Shown: positions 45,677-54,441 of the stretch, in pieces
How the letters are laid out: each line of letters opens with the position of its first letter
Position numbering within the stretch: the stretch's first letter is position 1
Origin: Bog-756 sp963718405
GTDB lineage: Bacteria > Actinomycetota > Acidimicrobiia > Acidimicrobiales > RAAP-2
DNA length: 64,000 nucleotides
Direction: 5' to 3'
NCBI GenBank assembly: GCA_963718405.1
Contig: CAVQYZ010000005.1
Coordinates: 434,001-498,000, forward strand
The notes under the pieces: model-generated
Told to the model about the DNA's origin: nothing
The model's input: only the letters and a program-made list of their open reading frames with translations
The model's database searches: none
Position numbers and translations under genes: made by a program

Positions 45677-46416
45677 CTATCCCTTGATCCGGTTGCTCTG
45701 CTGGCGCCTCCGGTCGGCGGATCCGAGCGTCCGCAGCCCGGCATCGATCAGTTGGGCGGCGCGCTCCACGTCGTCGGTGACGGCCCGGCGGACCTGCCGG
45801 AGGCTTCCGTTCTTCTCGAGGTACTTCCCCAAGCTGCGGGACTGGACCTGCCACAACCCGACCATGGCGATGGCCGCCACCTGGGCTCGCGAATCGTGGG
45901 GGTCCAGGGCGAAGCGGTCGGCCATGACCTCGGTAGCGATGCTACCAGTTGGTCGGTCATTTCCCGTTGGTGGGCCCGCAACGCCGGTGTGGACCAGATC
46001 ATGGTGCCGAACCGACGGTAGAGGGCACGCGCCGCCACCGGGTCGGCCTGGGCGCCCAGCCACGTCGTAATGCTCTCCAGCTCGTCGCCGAGGATCCGCA
46101 GGGCAGCCTGGACCGGGGAGACCCCGGTATGAGCCAGGCCTACCCGTAGCGAGGTCATCGTGACCTCCCACCGGTCGAGCAGCAGCGACTCCTTGGTCGG
46201 GAAGTAGTTGTAGACGGTCTTCTCCGAGACCCCACAGGCCTCGGCCACCTCGACCACCCGCACGGCGTCAAAGCCCCGGTCGAGGAACATCTGCGTGGCC
46301 GTGTCGGAGAGCCGCTGGCGCATCTGCCACTTCTTGCGCTCCCGCAGGCCGGCACCATCCGAGGTCTCCGGATGAGGGTCATGCAACCCGGTCCACTCCA
46401 CCGTCGGGGTGCTCAT
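45677..46416 (-). CDS. TetR-family transcriptional regulator (apparent frameshift)
   Basis: The N-terminal helix-turn-helix is clear: RLSDTATQMFLDRGFDAVRVVEVAEACGVSEKTVYNYFPTKESLL. After MTDQLV near 45945 the coding pattern moves to the next frame, where IATEVMADRFALDPHDSRAQ and a typical TetR C-terminal helix bundle follow, ending at 45677. One missing base explains the break. Restored length is about 246 residues. Perfect palindromes lie directly upstream (46429-46463), and the regulator is divergent from an SRPBCC gene that it probably represses. Confidence 0.85.
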
Positions 46417-46428
46417 GTCCACCACGTT

Positions 46429-46463
46429 AGTATAGTCACTATATAAATACTGCTACAGTATTT
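46429..46463. promoter_or_regulatory. Two palindromic operators and tetR -10 in the tetR/SRPBCC spacer
   Basis: TATAGTCACTATA (46431-46443) is a perfect palindrome overlapping a minus-strand TATACT -10 box (46429-46434) of tetR. AAATACTG-CTA-CAGTATTT (46445-46463) is a second perfect inverted repeat. The AT-rich block stands out in high-GC DNA and suits a TetR operator controlling both directions. Confidence 0.75.
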
Positions 46464-46512
46464 TTAACTCCGGCGGCTGAGTCGTCGCAGCATCCGAGCA
46501 AGGAAGAGCCCC

Positions 46513-46977
46513 ATGAGCGAGTACCGCATCACACGCCGATATCCGCACCCGCCTGCCGAGGTGTGGCGGGCCGTGACCGACCCCGACTTGGTCCCGCTCT
46601 GGACATCGACCGGTCGGGGAGGCCGGCCGGAGGGGTTCTCTCCCACCGTCGGCACCCACTTCAGGTTGGTGGGAAAGCCGGTGCCCGGCTGGCGGGGAGT
46701 GGTCGAGTGCGAGGTCCTCGAAGCTCGCCCGCCTTCGTTGTTGCGATACTCGTGGCTCGGTGACGAGAACGGTGAAACCACCCTGGTCGCCTATCGGATC
46801 GAGGCCGATGAGGGAGGCACCCGTTTCACCTTTGAGCACACCGGCTTCACCGGCCTCGGAGGATTCATCATGGCCAAGGTGGTGCTGGGCCCCGTGCGGA
46901 AGAAGATGCTCGACGTGGGCCTCCCGGCCGTTCTCGACGGCCTCGGGACCGACGGGCGCGGATCCGTGCGCCACTGA
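46513..46977 (+). CDS. SRPBCC (START/AHSA1-like) domain protein
   Basis: A 154-residue START-superfamily protein: begins YRITRRYPHPPAEVWRAVTDP, has the LVPLWT motif, a beta-grip core and the long C-terminal helix (MAKVVLGPVRKKMLDVGLPAVLDGL). Such proteins bind hydrophobic ligands or act as activators. It is probably under control of the divergent TetR regulator, and may respond to the same small molecule. Confidence 0.85.
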   Translation: MSEYRITRRYPHPPAEVWRAVTDPDLVPLWTSTGRGGRPEGFSPTVGTHFRLVGKPVPGWRGVVECEVLEARPPSLLRYSWLGDENGETTLVAYRIEADEGGTRFTFEHTGFTGLGGFIMAKVVLGPVRKKMLDVGLPAVLDGLGTDGRGSVRH

Positions 46978-47008
46978 CCGACCTCGACGGCGTCCATGGC
47001 CGCCTGGC

Positions 47009-49182
47009 CTATGGGGTGGCGAACTTGACCACCAAGAGAGCGCCGTCGTCGATCCGTGGGTCCACGTCCGTCAGGGTGGACATGATGCCTTCGGCGATCT
47101 CGTCACTCGACCGGGACCCCGATGCAGTCAGAGCCCGGCCCAACCGTTCCATCCGGACACCGGCACTCGTGTGGCCGACATCGATGAGGCCGTCGGTATA
47201 GAAGGCCAGCACGTCAGAGGTGGCGATCCTGACATTGGTCACCGGGTAACGCCCGGGTACCGCGCCGATCCCGAGGGGAGGCCCTGGGGTCACCTCCAAG
47301 GAGAACAGGGGCTGTCCCAGACGTTGCAGGACCGGAGGCGGATGGCCGGCGGAAGCCATGGCCATCTCACCCGACGTGGTGTCCAGAACGGCGACCAATG
47401 CGGTGGCAAAGCGGCCGGCTTCCTGACCGAGGTGGAACCGATGGGCCAGGCCGAGTACTTCCCCCGGATCTTCGGTGATGAACAGGTAGGCCCGGATGGC
47501 GCTTCTCAGCTGTCCCATGATCGTCGCCGCCGTCATGTCATGACCTTCCACGTCGCCGATGGTCAGCGCCAGACGGTCCTGTCCCAGGGGGATCACGTCA
47601 TAGAAGTCCCCACCCACCTGGGCGCCGCGGGCACAGGCCTCGTAGCGCACCGCCACCTCGGCCCCGCCGAAGTGCGACGGCACCGAGGGAAGCAGGCTCG
47701 TCTGCAGATTTCGGGCGATGGTCGACTGCTCGTCAAAGGATCGGGCCCGTTCAACCGCTCGGGCCACCTGACGAGCCAGGCTCTCTGCCAGGTGCAGCTC
47801 CCGGTCACCGAACGAGCGGCTCCCATCGGTGGTGATGACGGTGAGGGAACCGATCGACTCGTCACCGGCGATCAACGGCACCGAGACGAACGACCGGAAA
47901 CCGAGGGCCTGGGTGAGCTCGAAGTGGTCTTGACCTTGGGTCGTGCTGGTCATGAAGTCCGGACCCATGTCGACCGACCACTGCGGTTGCTGGGTCCGGA
48001 CTGCCAGGGCAGCCGGATGGGACCCGGCCAGGTCGGGAGCGAGATCGAGCAGTCCATCGACCAGAGACTGCAGCTGGGGGTCGGCGTGGCGAGCCACCAG
48101 GCGTTCGAGCAGTCCATCGGCACCCACGACATCGATGAGACAGATGTCCCCGAGCGTCGGCACCGCCACCTCCCCCAGTCGATGGACGGCCTCTTCGAAG
48201 CTCCGGGCCTGCACCAGTGCCACGTTGGCTTGAAGCAGGAAGGCCAGCTCAGCCCGAGCGGTTTCCAGCTCCAACAAGAGATTGTTCCGCTCGTCCTCCA
48301 ACTCGAGCCGCTCGATGAAGCTCCCCAGGCTCGCCCCGATCTCAGCCACGGCATCGAACAGGGCCCGGTCCGGCCGCGTTTTGGTCTTGCCAAACAGCTC
48401 GACCACCCCAACCAGGTGGTCGTGGGTGCGCACCGGGAAGCTGAAGGCACTCTTCAAGCCATCCTCCACGATGGCATCGTGACGGCGGAGATGCGGGAGT
48501 CGGCCAGGTCGCCGAACCATCGCGGCTTGTTGGAGTCGGCCACCAGCCCGGCCAGCCCCTGGCCCGGGCGAGCCGTCATGCCAATTGACGCCTTGAGCAG
48601 AGCTTGGCACGACGAGTCCTTACTCCAGGCGTGCTCGCAGGAGAGCTGCTCCTGATCGGCATCCCACCGCCAGGCGATGGCCACATCGAAGTCGAGGCTG
48701 CCGGCGATGACCCCCAGGAACTGGGTGACCACCGGCCCGATGTCTCCGGAGGCCTCGGCCAGCAACGCCATCAGATCGTCGGCGACCTGCTGAAACCGGT
48801 CGACGTCCACGCGAAGCCTTACGTCCCACAACGCCGCTATGACCAAGCGGGGCCCTTGCTCCGGAGCGACCAGGAAGGTCGCCACGTCCACCGGCATGGC
48901 CGAGCCATCGGCGTGGAGCAGTTCGATCCGGGTGGGACCCGGGCTCCGGGGCGGTGGGTCCATCTTCATCCACGTGCTGAACTCCGCCCAATACTGCGTC
49001 CGCACCTTCTCGGGGAGGACGTCGGCGAAGGGCATACCGAACAGCCCGCCGATCTCGTACCCCAAGAGGCGGCCCAGGGCCGGATTGGCGTAGAGGACAC
49101 GTCCGCTGTCCTCGATCACCACTAGCGCATCAACGAGGCTGTCGACGATCCGTGGCGAGAATCCAGCGGCTGATGCGGGCAT
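47009..49182 (-). CDS. PAS-GAF-PP2C (SpoIIE-type) serine phosphatase (apparent frameshift)
   Basis: Restored length about 724 residues. An N-terminal PAS domain (VDALVVIEDSGRVLYANPALGRLLGYE) is followed by a GAF-like segment (IGPVVTQFLGVIAGSLDFD ... GMTARPGQGLAG) and a second GAF (VPTLGDICLIDVVGADG). A coiled linker and a PP2C/SpoIIE domain (AVRYEACARGAQVGGDFYDV, IGDVEGHDMTAATIMGQLR, FYTDGLIDVGH) complete it. Around 48465-48480 one base is missing and the two halves fall into different frames. Proteins of this build dephosphorylate anti-anti-sigma factors in response to ligands, redox or light; the signal here is unknown. No membrane segment. Confidence 0.87.
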
Positions 49183-49393
49183 TCCACAAGGCTCCTGGGT
49201 CGTTGCTCAGGTACCCATGGTAGCCACCGTTGCTGTTGTCGGACCCGGGGGTCAACCGCTGCAAACCAGCCCCGACCAGGTAGGACGGCCCTAAGGGGCT
49301 CGATGCCGTCGTAAGCCTTTCGCTTCGGACTGGCTCAGGGCCACGGCCGCGCGCACCAGCGTCTTGCATGCTTTCTGTTGAGAGCCGGACGGT

Positions 49394-49858
49394 TCAAGCG
49401 CCTCCACTCAGGCTGGTGGCCAGCGACTCCAGAATGGACCGGGTGCCCTCTTCACGCTGAGCCACCGTGTCGTGGTCGTCGAGAAACACACCCTGTTCGG
49501 TGAGAACGAGTCGGGTCGCGGCCCCTTGGCCATAGAACTCGATGGTGGCCACCGAAACAGAGAGCCGAACCTCATCGGCATACATCTCGTAGGTGTAGAC
49601 GATTCGTGCTTCGGGCACGATGTCGCTGAACCGCGATTCGTAGAGATAGACCGGGCCACCGGGAGGCCCACCCCGGTTGACCTCACGTCCACCGACCCGG
49701 AAGTCGAGTTCGTAGCCGGTTCCGATCGCATCGGCGGAGCCGGCGAACCAACGGGCCTTCAGTTGGGGATCGGCCCAGGCCCGGAAGACCTGGCTCACCG
49801 GCACGTCGTAGGTCCGCTCAATGACGAAGGTGTCATGGGAAGTGGTGGACAAGGTCAT
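49394..49858 (-). CDS. SRPBCC (AHSA1-like) domain protein paired with ArsR regulator
   Basis: A 154-residue protein of the AHSA1/CalC type: FVIERTYDVPVSQVFRAWADPQLKARWF near the start, DFRVGGREVNRGGPPGG, and the C-terminal TVAQREEGTRSILESLATSL helix. It is translationally coupled (ATGA) to the upstream ArsR-family gene, a very common pair in actinobacteria. The role may be ligand binding or polyketide-type protection, unproven. The 211 bases upstream of the PAS-phosphatase gene (49183-49393) hold no gene. Confidence 0.88.
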   Translation of the reverse strand: MTLSTTSHDTFVIERTYDVPVSQVFRAWADPQLKARWFAGSADAIGTGYELDFRVGGREVNRGGPPGGPVYLYESRFSDIVPEARIVYTYEMYADEVRLSVSVATIEFYGQGAATRLVLTEQGVFLDDHDTVAQREEGTRSILESLATSLSGGA

Positions 49859-50199
49859 GGTTTCTCCTCACTCGTTGCTACTTGGTCAAGAAGGTCGCCC
49901 AGGCGGTCCAAGCGGGTCTCCCAGGTCCGTCGGCGCTCGGTGATCCACTGTTCGGCCGCGGTCATGGCGGCGCTGTCGATCCGACAGGTGCGTGTCCTCC
50001 CGACCTTCTCGGTCTTCACGAGGCCACAGGACTCGAGGACCTGCACGTGCTGGAGAACGGCGGCGAGGGACATGGACAGCGGCTCGGCCAGTTCGCTGAC
50101 CGAGGCGGGTCCCCAGGTGAGCCGTTCCACCATGGTGCGCCTGGTGTGGTCGGCCAGTGCCTGGAAGGTCCGATCCAGGTCCACCGTTTGGTTAAGCAT
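49855..50199 (-). CDS. ArsR-family winged-helix transcriptional regulator
   Basis: A 114-residue regulator of the SRPBCC-linked ArsR type: LDRTFQALADHTRRTMVERL, then the recognition region SVSELAEPLSMSLAAVLQHVQVLESCGLVKTEKVGRTRTCRI. No metal-site Cys pair is apparent. The ATG at 50199 directly follows a promoter with seven-base distance from the -10 box, so the message is probably leaderless. The longer frame to 50235 would run through the promoter. Confidence 0.9.
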   Translation of the reverse strand: MLNQTVDLDRTFQALADHTRRTMVERLTWGPASVSELAEPLSMSLAAVLQHVQVLESCGLVKTEKVGRTRTCRIDSAAMTAAEQWITERRRTWETRLDRLGDLLDQVATSEEKP

Positions 50200-50206
50200 G
50201 TACTTG

Positions 50207-50245
50207 AGTATACGGACGAGTCGGTGATAACTCAAGTGATCACTT
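50207..50245 (-). promoter_or_regulatory. arsR promoter with overlapping palindromic operator
   Basis: Minus strand: -35 TTGAGT (50235-50230), a 17-base spacer, -10 TATACT (50212-50207), seven bases, then the ATG at 50199. The perfect 12-base palindrome AAGTGATCACTT (50234-50245) overlaps the -35 box, as expected for autorepression. Confidence 0.8.
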
Positions 50246-50306
50246 AACTAATTCTCCGGTCAGTCGTCGACCATGACGCCGGCTCCGACCTCGGAGGCGG
50301 CTGGCG

Positions 50307-50795
50307 TCACTGGCCGGATGCCAGCTTTCTGTCGGCGTGGGCGCCGGCCGGGCTCGACGGTCGGTGAACGACCAGGAGCGAGTGGGGCCAGCGGTGCAGG
50401 AGATGGGTGCAGACCGACCCGTAAGCAATGCCACCGATCACCCCGTGCCGTCGACCAGCGACCACGATGGTGTCGGCATGGCATTCGTCAGCAGCCCGCA
50501 TCAGCTCCGTTGCCGGATCACCGGTCCGAACCTCGAAGCTCCAGTTGACGCCGGCAGGATCGAGGATGGCGATGCCCTGCGCCTCGGCCAGGCACTGACT
50601 GCCGTCCAGTGCTTCCTGCTCAACCGCCACGCCCAGGCTCCCGGCCCCGACGGCACTCAGCCCGGCCAGTCGGGGTTGTCGAACGAAGACCAACATCACC
50701 GGCTCTCCGGTCCCCTTGGAGAGCAGGGCCGCCTCTTCGATGGCCAGCCGGCTGGTTTCGGAGCCGTCGGTACCAACCACGATGGGTCCGCGCAT
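50307..50795 (-). CDS. Universal stress protein (UspA family)
   Basis: A 162-residue USP: PIVVGTDGSETSRLAIEEAALLS at the start and the ATP-binding signature GRRHGVIGGIAYGSVCTHLLHR (G2xG9xGS pattern). I chose the second of two close ATG codons (50795) because GAGGAG then has six-base spacing. It is divergent from marR with a shared 85-base spacer. Confidence 0.92.
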   Translation of the reverse strand: MRGPIVVGTDGSETSRLAIEEAALLSKGTGEPVMLVFVRQPRLAGLSAVGAGSLGVAVEQEALDGSQCLAEAQGIAILDPAGVNWSFEVRTGDPATELMRAADECHADTIVVAGRRHGVIGGIAYGSVCTHLLHRWPHSLLVVHRPSSPAGAHADRKLASGQ

Positions 50796-50824
50796 CTCCA
50801 TCTCCTCTCGAACGAAATATGTAT

Positions 50825-50833
50825 GTATGATAC
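50825..50833. promoter_or_regulatory. Palindrome over divergent usp/marR -10 boxes
   Basis: GTATGATAC contains TATGAT on the plus strand and TATCAT on the minus strand, both good -10 matches. A MarR dimer bound here would block both the usp and marR promoters. The surrounding TATG repeats extend the AT-rich patch. Confidence 0.5.
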
Positions 50834-50880
50834 AGGTACCTAGGGGACATGTTATCCGTTCCCGTCACGGTTGAAACCCC

Positions 50881-51354
50881 ATGGACAACGACGCCGACCC
50901 CATTCCGATCATCGAGCTCGAGCTCCTCACCCTGGTCCGGCTGCTGGAGACCTTCGGCCGTAAGAGCTCCCTGTATGTCCAAGTGGACCGGGCCGGCTAC
51001 CTGGCCCTCCGGACCCTCGAGCGCCTGGGCGCGGCGCCCACCAACGCCTTGGCCGAGGCACTCCATCTCGACGCCTCAACCGTCACCCGCCAGGTGACCG
51101 CACTGGTCGGCAGTGCTCTGGTGGAGCGTCGTCCGAACCCCTCCGACGGGCGCTCGTCAACCCTGTCCCTCACTTCGGAGGGCCGACGAACCATGCACGA
51201 GGTCGAGCACGAGCGTCAGCGGATCCTGCGGGAGATCCTCGGCGATTGGGACGAGGCCGAACGGGCCGATGCCGCTCGGGTACTTACCAGGCTCAACGGC
51301 TCCCTCGTCGATAAGTTCGCCAGCTCAGGGGCGTCCGAGAAGCCCGAAGGGTAG
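50881..51354 (+). CDS. MarR-family transcriptional regulator
   Basis: A 157-residue winged-helix regulator: YLALRTLERLGAAPTNALAEALHLDASTVTRQVTALVGSALVERRPNPSDGRSSTLSLTSEGRR is the typical MarR DNA-binding core, here quoted by region (about 40-105). Dimerisation helices flank it. It is divergent from the USP gene and likely controls it. The 330 bases downstream contain no gene. Confidence 0.9.
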   Translation: MDNDADPIPIIELELLTLVRLLETFGRKSSLYVQVDRAGYLALRTLERLGAAPTNALAEALHLDASTVTRQVTALVGSALVERRPNPSDGRSSTLSLTSEGRRTMHEVEHERQRILREILGDWDEAERADAARVLTRLNGSLVDKFASSGASEKPEG

Positions 51355-51684
51355 GCCAGAGCCCCCCATGATCCGCGGACGTCCGTCGCAGACGGTCATC
51401 TATTTCGGGTGTGCCGTTTCGAGGCGGGGAAGGGGGCACGAGAGGGACGGGGTCAACCCCACCGGCTACGTAAATCCGTAAAGGACGACGGAGTCCCGTG
51501 TGGATCACAGGTTCACAGGGCGGTCGGCGCCTACAAAAACCCCAGGTCGGACTCCGACTGCGGCGGTGTACCAAGAATCACATTCCGTTGTAACGAAATG
51601 GCCCGCTCTTTCGTTGTAGGAACGGCATATTGCCGGTGAAGTCACTCGCCTTCGCCGTACAACTAACTCCCAAGGGGGAACTAC
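51355..51684 (+). other. Gene-free leader region of the secreted protein gene
   Basis: No coding pattern. It contains GGGG-TCAA-CCCC near 51447-51460 and a larger hairpin, AACGAAA and TTTCGTT separated by 11 bases, at about 51592-51616. A G-rich ribosome site (AAGGGGGAA) lies just before the ATG at 51685. The length and structure suggest a long 5' leader, but I could not match it to a riboswitch class. Confidence 0.5.
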
Positions 51685-52167
51685 ATGCGTCACACCCTGA
51701 ACCTTCCCACCCGGCTTCTGGTCTGCGCGGCATTAGCCGGCTCTGCGTCGCTGGCGGCGGTGGCCATCCCGGCCGGCGTGGCGTCGGCCGCTACTGCCGA
51801 GACGGTGTCATGCACCAGCGCCACCGGAAGTGCCACGAGCCTGGCGTTCTCCGGATGCACCGGTACGGGTGCCAACGCCACCAATGCCGGTAAGGCCCCG
51901 GCCAAGGGGACGTACACCGTCAGCAGCAAGACGCTCAAGTGGAGCACCACCAAGACGTCCATCCTCAAGTTCACCTACAAGAAGGATGCCACGAGCAAGT
52001 GCCCCAAAATCTCGGGAGACACCTCCCTCGGGGAGTACACCGCTAGCGGCACGGTCACCGGTGGAACCGCCAAGCAGATGATAAAGGGTGCAGCCGGAGG
52101 GAACGCCTGTATCTACTCGAAGGGCAAGACAACCGTCGTCAAGAACCTCGGGGCTTTCAAGGTCTGA
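51685..52167 (+). CDS. Small secreted protein, function unknown
   Basis: A 160-residue protein with a clear signal peptide (about 1-36, ending GVASAATA). The mature domain is Ser/Thr/Gly/Lys-rich with four Cys (SCTSATG, FSGCTG, SKCPK, NACIYSK) and a beta-strand pattern such as TVSSKTLKWSTTKTSILKFTYKK. This could be an extracytoplasmic beta-sandwich with two disulfides. AAGGGGG lies six to eight bases before the ATG. A strong terminator follows 24 bases after the stop, so it is a single-gene unit. Confidence 0.75.
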   Translation: MRHTLNLPTRLLVCAALAGSASLAAVAIPAGVASAATAETVSCTSATGSATSLAFSGCTGTGANATNAGKAPAKGTYTVSSKTLKWSTTKTSILKFTYKKDATSKCPKISGDTSLGEYTASGTVTGGTAKQMIKGAAGGNACIYSKGKTTVVKNLGAFKV

Positions 52168-52191
52168 GAAGTTCTGACAGCAGCAGGAAAT

Positions 52192-52228
52192 GCCAAGGGG
52201 CCCCCGGCATCACCGGGGGCCCCTTGGC
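52192..52228 (+). terminator. Perfect 16-base-pair hairpin terminator
   Basis: GCCAAGGGGCCCCCGG (52192-52207) and its exact reverse complement (52213-52228) flank the loop CATCA. It lies 24 bases after the stop of the secreted protein gene. The T-tract is weak (GTCCTGTT), as is common in actinobacteria. The reverse orientation could end transcription from the methyltransferase gene. Confidence 0.85.
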
Positions 52229-52311
52229 GTCCTGTTCCCCAACACGACCCCGGTGCCATAGGGCATGGTGGACAACCCAGGTACGAGGAATACCGGGAAG
52301 GTTGGTCTCGT

Positions 52312-52884
52312 TCACGCCTGCGGCGTCCGATTCCACACATCCAGCACGAAGTCAGGCTCGACGTGATGGACGGCGCTCTCGAACTCGGCGTATGAACCGA
52401 TCACTTCGTGCACCTGGTCACCGCTCAGTGGATAGTTCGTCCTGCCCCGCCAGTGGACTCCGACGATCGTGGCCCCGGGCACCACGGTGGCCAGCAGGAG
52501 GGTCATGACTTCGTCCAGGGTGGGGCGATCGAAGTAGTAAGCGATCTCGCTCAATACCACCAGGTCAAAAGGCCCCGTTGGCCACTGTTCGGGGATCGGT
52601 CGCACCTCAAGGGTGACGCCCGGCAGCGTTCGGCATCGTCCGCGAGCACGCTCGACGACCTCGGCCACCAGGTCGGTTGCCAACAGCTCGTCACACCGCT
52701 GGGCCAGGAGCGAGGTGAGCACCCCTATGGAGCACCCGGGCTCGAACGCCGACCGATAGCGGGGCTCGGGTAGTGCGGCCATGGTGAGGGCGTACTTCCG
52801 TTGCTCGTACCAACTCGATTCAAACTGCCAAGGATCCGGATCGGACGCGTACATCTCGTCGAAGTACGTCCGGTTCATCGACAC
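52312..52884 (-). CDS. NodS-like class I SAM-dependent methyltransferase
   Basis: About 190 residues. It opens with NRTYFDEMYASDPDPWQFESSWYEQRKY, a pattern typical of NodS-type methyltransferases. The SAM-binding loop is SAFEPGCSIGVLTSLLA, then DLVVLSEIAYYFDRP (motif IV region) and ATIVGVHWRGRTNYPL. I chose the GTG at 52884 for its AAGGG spacing; the frame continues upstream without support. The neighbouring acyl-CoA dehydrogenase and glycosyltransferase genes form a known association with this family. Confidence 0.88.
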   Translation of the reverse strand: MSMNRTYFDEMYASDPDPWQFESSWYEQRKYALTMAALPEPRYRSAFEPGCSIGVLTSLLAQRCDELLATDLVAEVVERARGRCRTLPGVTLEVRPIPEQWPTGPFDLVVLSEIAYYFDRPTLDEVMTLLLATVVPGATIVGVHWRGRTNYPLSGDQVHEVIGSYAEFESAVHHVEPDFVLDVWNRTPQA

Positions 52885-52954
52885 CTGGCACCCTTGCCTC
52901 CCCCTTTGCATGCCCTCTCCCCGCAGATAGGGACATCCTCTTGGGCCGGGCCGA

Positions 52955-53947
52955 TCATCGACGCCCACCCTCCACAGCCAGACGGCCCAGGCTGGCCGCC
53001 TCCGCTCCTCCATGGTGCTGAGCCAGGTACACATAAAGGTCGGCCGCTCTGCGGGCTTGGGCCGGATCGTGGCAGAGGGGTCGGGCACCCCCGGCGGCTG
53101 CCGTCCGTCTCAGGATTTCCTCACATGCGTCGTGAACGATCTGACGAACGGTGAGTGCCCGCATTCGTGCCCGGCCTCGCTTGTCCTCAGGATCGGCGTC
53201 GATGGCCCTCGCCACAGTGCGCAGGGAATCCCGCATGGCCTGAAGTCCGCTCAGGGACTTCCCTATCTCCATCAGGGCGAGCTCACCGGAATCACCGCCC
53301 ATGGTCTCCATGACGCCAGCCACGAGGCCTCGAGCCCCGCCGTACCAGCAGGCGGCGACACCACAGGCACCAAACCAGAACCCAGGCCGATCCGTGTAGT
53401 AACCAGGAGGACCGATGGCGCATTCGTCAGCGACCACCGGCCCTCCGATGGTGAGGGTCTCGCTGAGTGAATCAGCCATGCCGACGGCAGGCCAGGAATC
53501 TGGGATCGTATCGATGACCGAGTCAGCAGTGGCAACGTCGAACAATCGGTACCCGTCGGGTGCCTCTGCCGTGATCAGCGCCCGGTCCAGAACTCCGCTA
53601 CCGGAGCAAAAGGGCTTACGACCCTTGAGGATCCAACCTCCGGACACCGGGGCCGCGGTTACCCCATCCGTTCCACTGCGCGCCGCCCAGACGCCGTAGC
53701 CAGATCCGGGATGAGAGGACCCGTGGCCTGACTCATTCAGAATGGCCAAGGCGTCCGCGTGACCCTCCCCGAGGCGAGCCAGAGAGAGGTCCTCCTCGGC
53801 GAGCGACGCCAGGATCTCGAAGCGCTCCCACGTGTCCCCGTGGCCCGGGAGCGGCAGGCGGGCCAACGCCGGGATGACCTCAACCAATCGCTCCCGCACC
53901 CTGGCGCTCGTTGGACGCTGGCGTTCCACGCTGTGAAGGCTGGTCAC
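52955..53947 (-). CDS. Acyl-CoA dehydrogenase-like flavoprotein
   Basis: A 330-residue protein of the acyl-CoA dehydrogenase fold: SLARLGEGHADALAILNESG (N-terminal helices), GYGVWAARSGTDGVTAAPVSGGWILKGRKPFCSGSG (middle beta domain), and a C-terminal helix bundle with ACEEILRRTAAAGGARPLCHDPAQARRAADLYVYLAQHH. It is shorter than classic members and lacks an evident catalytic Glu loop. In other actinobacteria such genes sit with the methyltransferase, a glycosyltransferase and a PIG-L deacetylase, of which PIG-L is absent here. Confidence 0.85.
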   Translation of the reverse strand: MTSLHSVERQRPTSARVRERLVEVIPALARLPLPGHGDTWERFEILASLAEEDLSLARLGEGHADALAILNESGHGSSHPGSGYGVWAARSGTDGVTAAPVSGGWILKGRKPFCSGSGVLDRALITAEAPDGYRLFDVATADSVIDTIPDSWPAVGMADSLSETLTIGGPVVADECAIGPPGYYTDRPGFWFGACGVAACWYGGARGLVAGVMETMGGDSGELALMEIGKSLSGLQAMRDSLRTVARAIDADPEDKRGRARMRALTVRQIVHDACEEILRRTAAAGGARPLCHDPAQARRAADLYVYLAQHHGGAEAASLGRLAVEGGRR

Positions 53948-53957
53948 GATTGCCGAT

Positions 53958-54374
53958 CTACTTCCCGAGGGCCGTCAGTAGGTCCTGTACGTGCTCCTGG
54001 GTTTGCTCGAGAAGCGGCCGGAGCGCCTCACCCACGTCGGCCAATCCCAACTCGTTGGCTTGGCTGAAGCGCTCTCGATACCGTCCCAGTTGCTCCTGCT
54101 CGAGGTGGAGGTCGGCCTCAAGGGCTGCCCGCGAATCTGTCGTCACGGGTACCGCCCGAACATCGGTCGTCGGCTCACCACCCAGAAAAGACACTTGGCT
54201 GGCGAGGACCCGCGCATGATTGAGCTCCTGGGAGAGATGCTTGGTCAGCTCGTCGATGGTGCTCACGAACTCGGGACCGGTGACGGTGGAGATGTGCAGG
54301 TTGTACTGGACGATCGATTGGTACTCGGTGCTGAGGTCCTCGTTGAGCAGTTCGGTGAACTCTTCTTGGTCCAT
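53958..54374 (-). CDS. Ferritin-like (bacterioferritin/Dps-related) protein
   Basis: A 138-residue four-helix protein beginning MDQEEFTELLNEDLSTEYQSIVQYN. Iron-ligand candidates are Glu in LSTEYQ, Glu and His in SQELNHARVLASQ (ExxH), Glu in EADLHLEQEQ and EQTQEHVQ. AAAGGA lies eight bases before the ATG. It is cytoplasmic (no signal) and lies between the acyl-CoA dehydrogenase and glycosyltransferase genes. Role probably iron storage or oxygen-linked chemistry. Confidence 0.85.
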   Translation of the reverse strand: MDQEEFTELLNEDLSTEYQSIVQYNLHISTVTGPEFVSTIDELTKHLSQELNHARVLASQVSFLGGEPTTDVRAVPVTTDSRAALEADLHLEQEQLGRYRERFSQANELGLADVGEALRPLLEQTQEHVQDLLTALGK

Positions 54375-54441
54375 GGATGATTTCCTTTCTGGTGCAGATT
54401 CCTCAACCGATGGAGGCAACTTGGGGGTCACTGCGCACAAC

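Noticed and set aside
49130..49369. A 79-codon minus frame between the PAS-phosphatase and SRPBCC genes
   Set aside because: It overlaps the start of the phosphatase gene, lacks start context and shows no domain.
51355..51684. c-di-AMP or c-di-GMP riboswitch
   Set aside because: The core sequences I know for these classes are not present; only generic hairpins were found.
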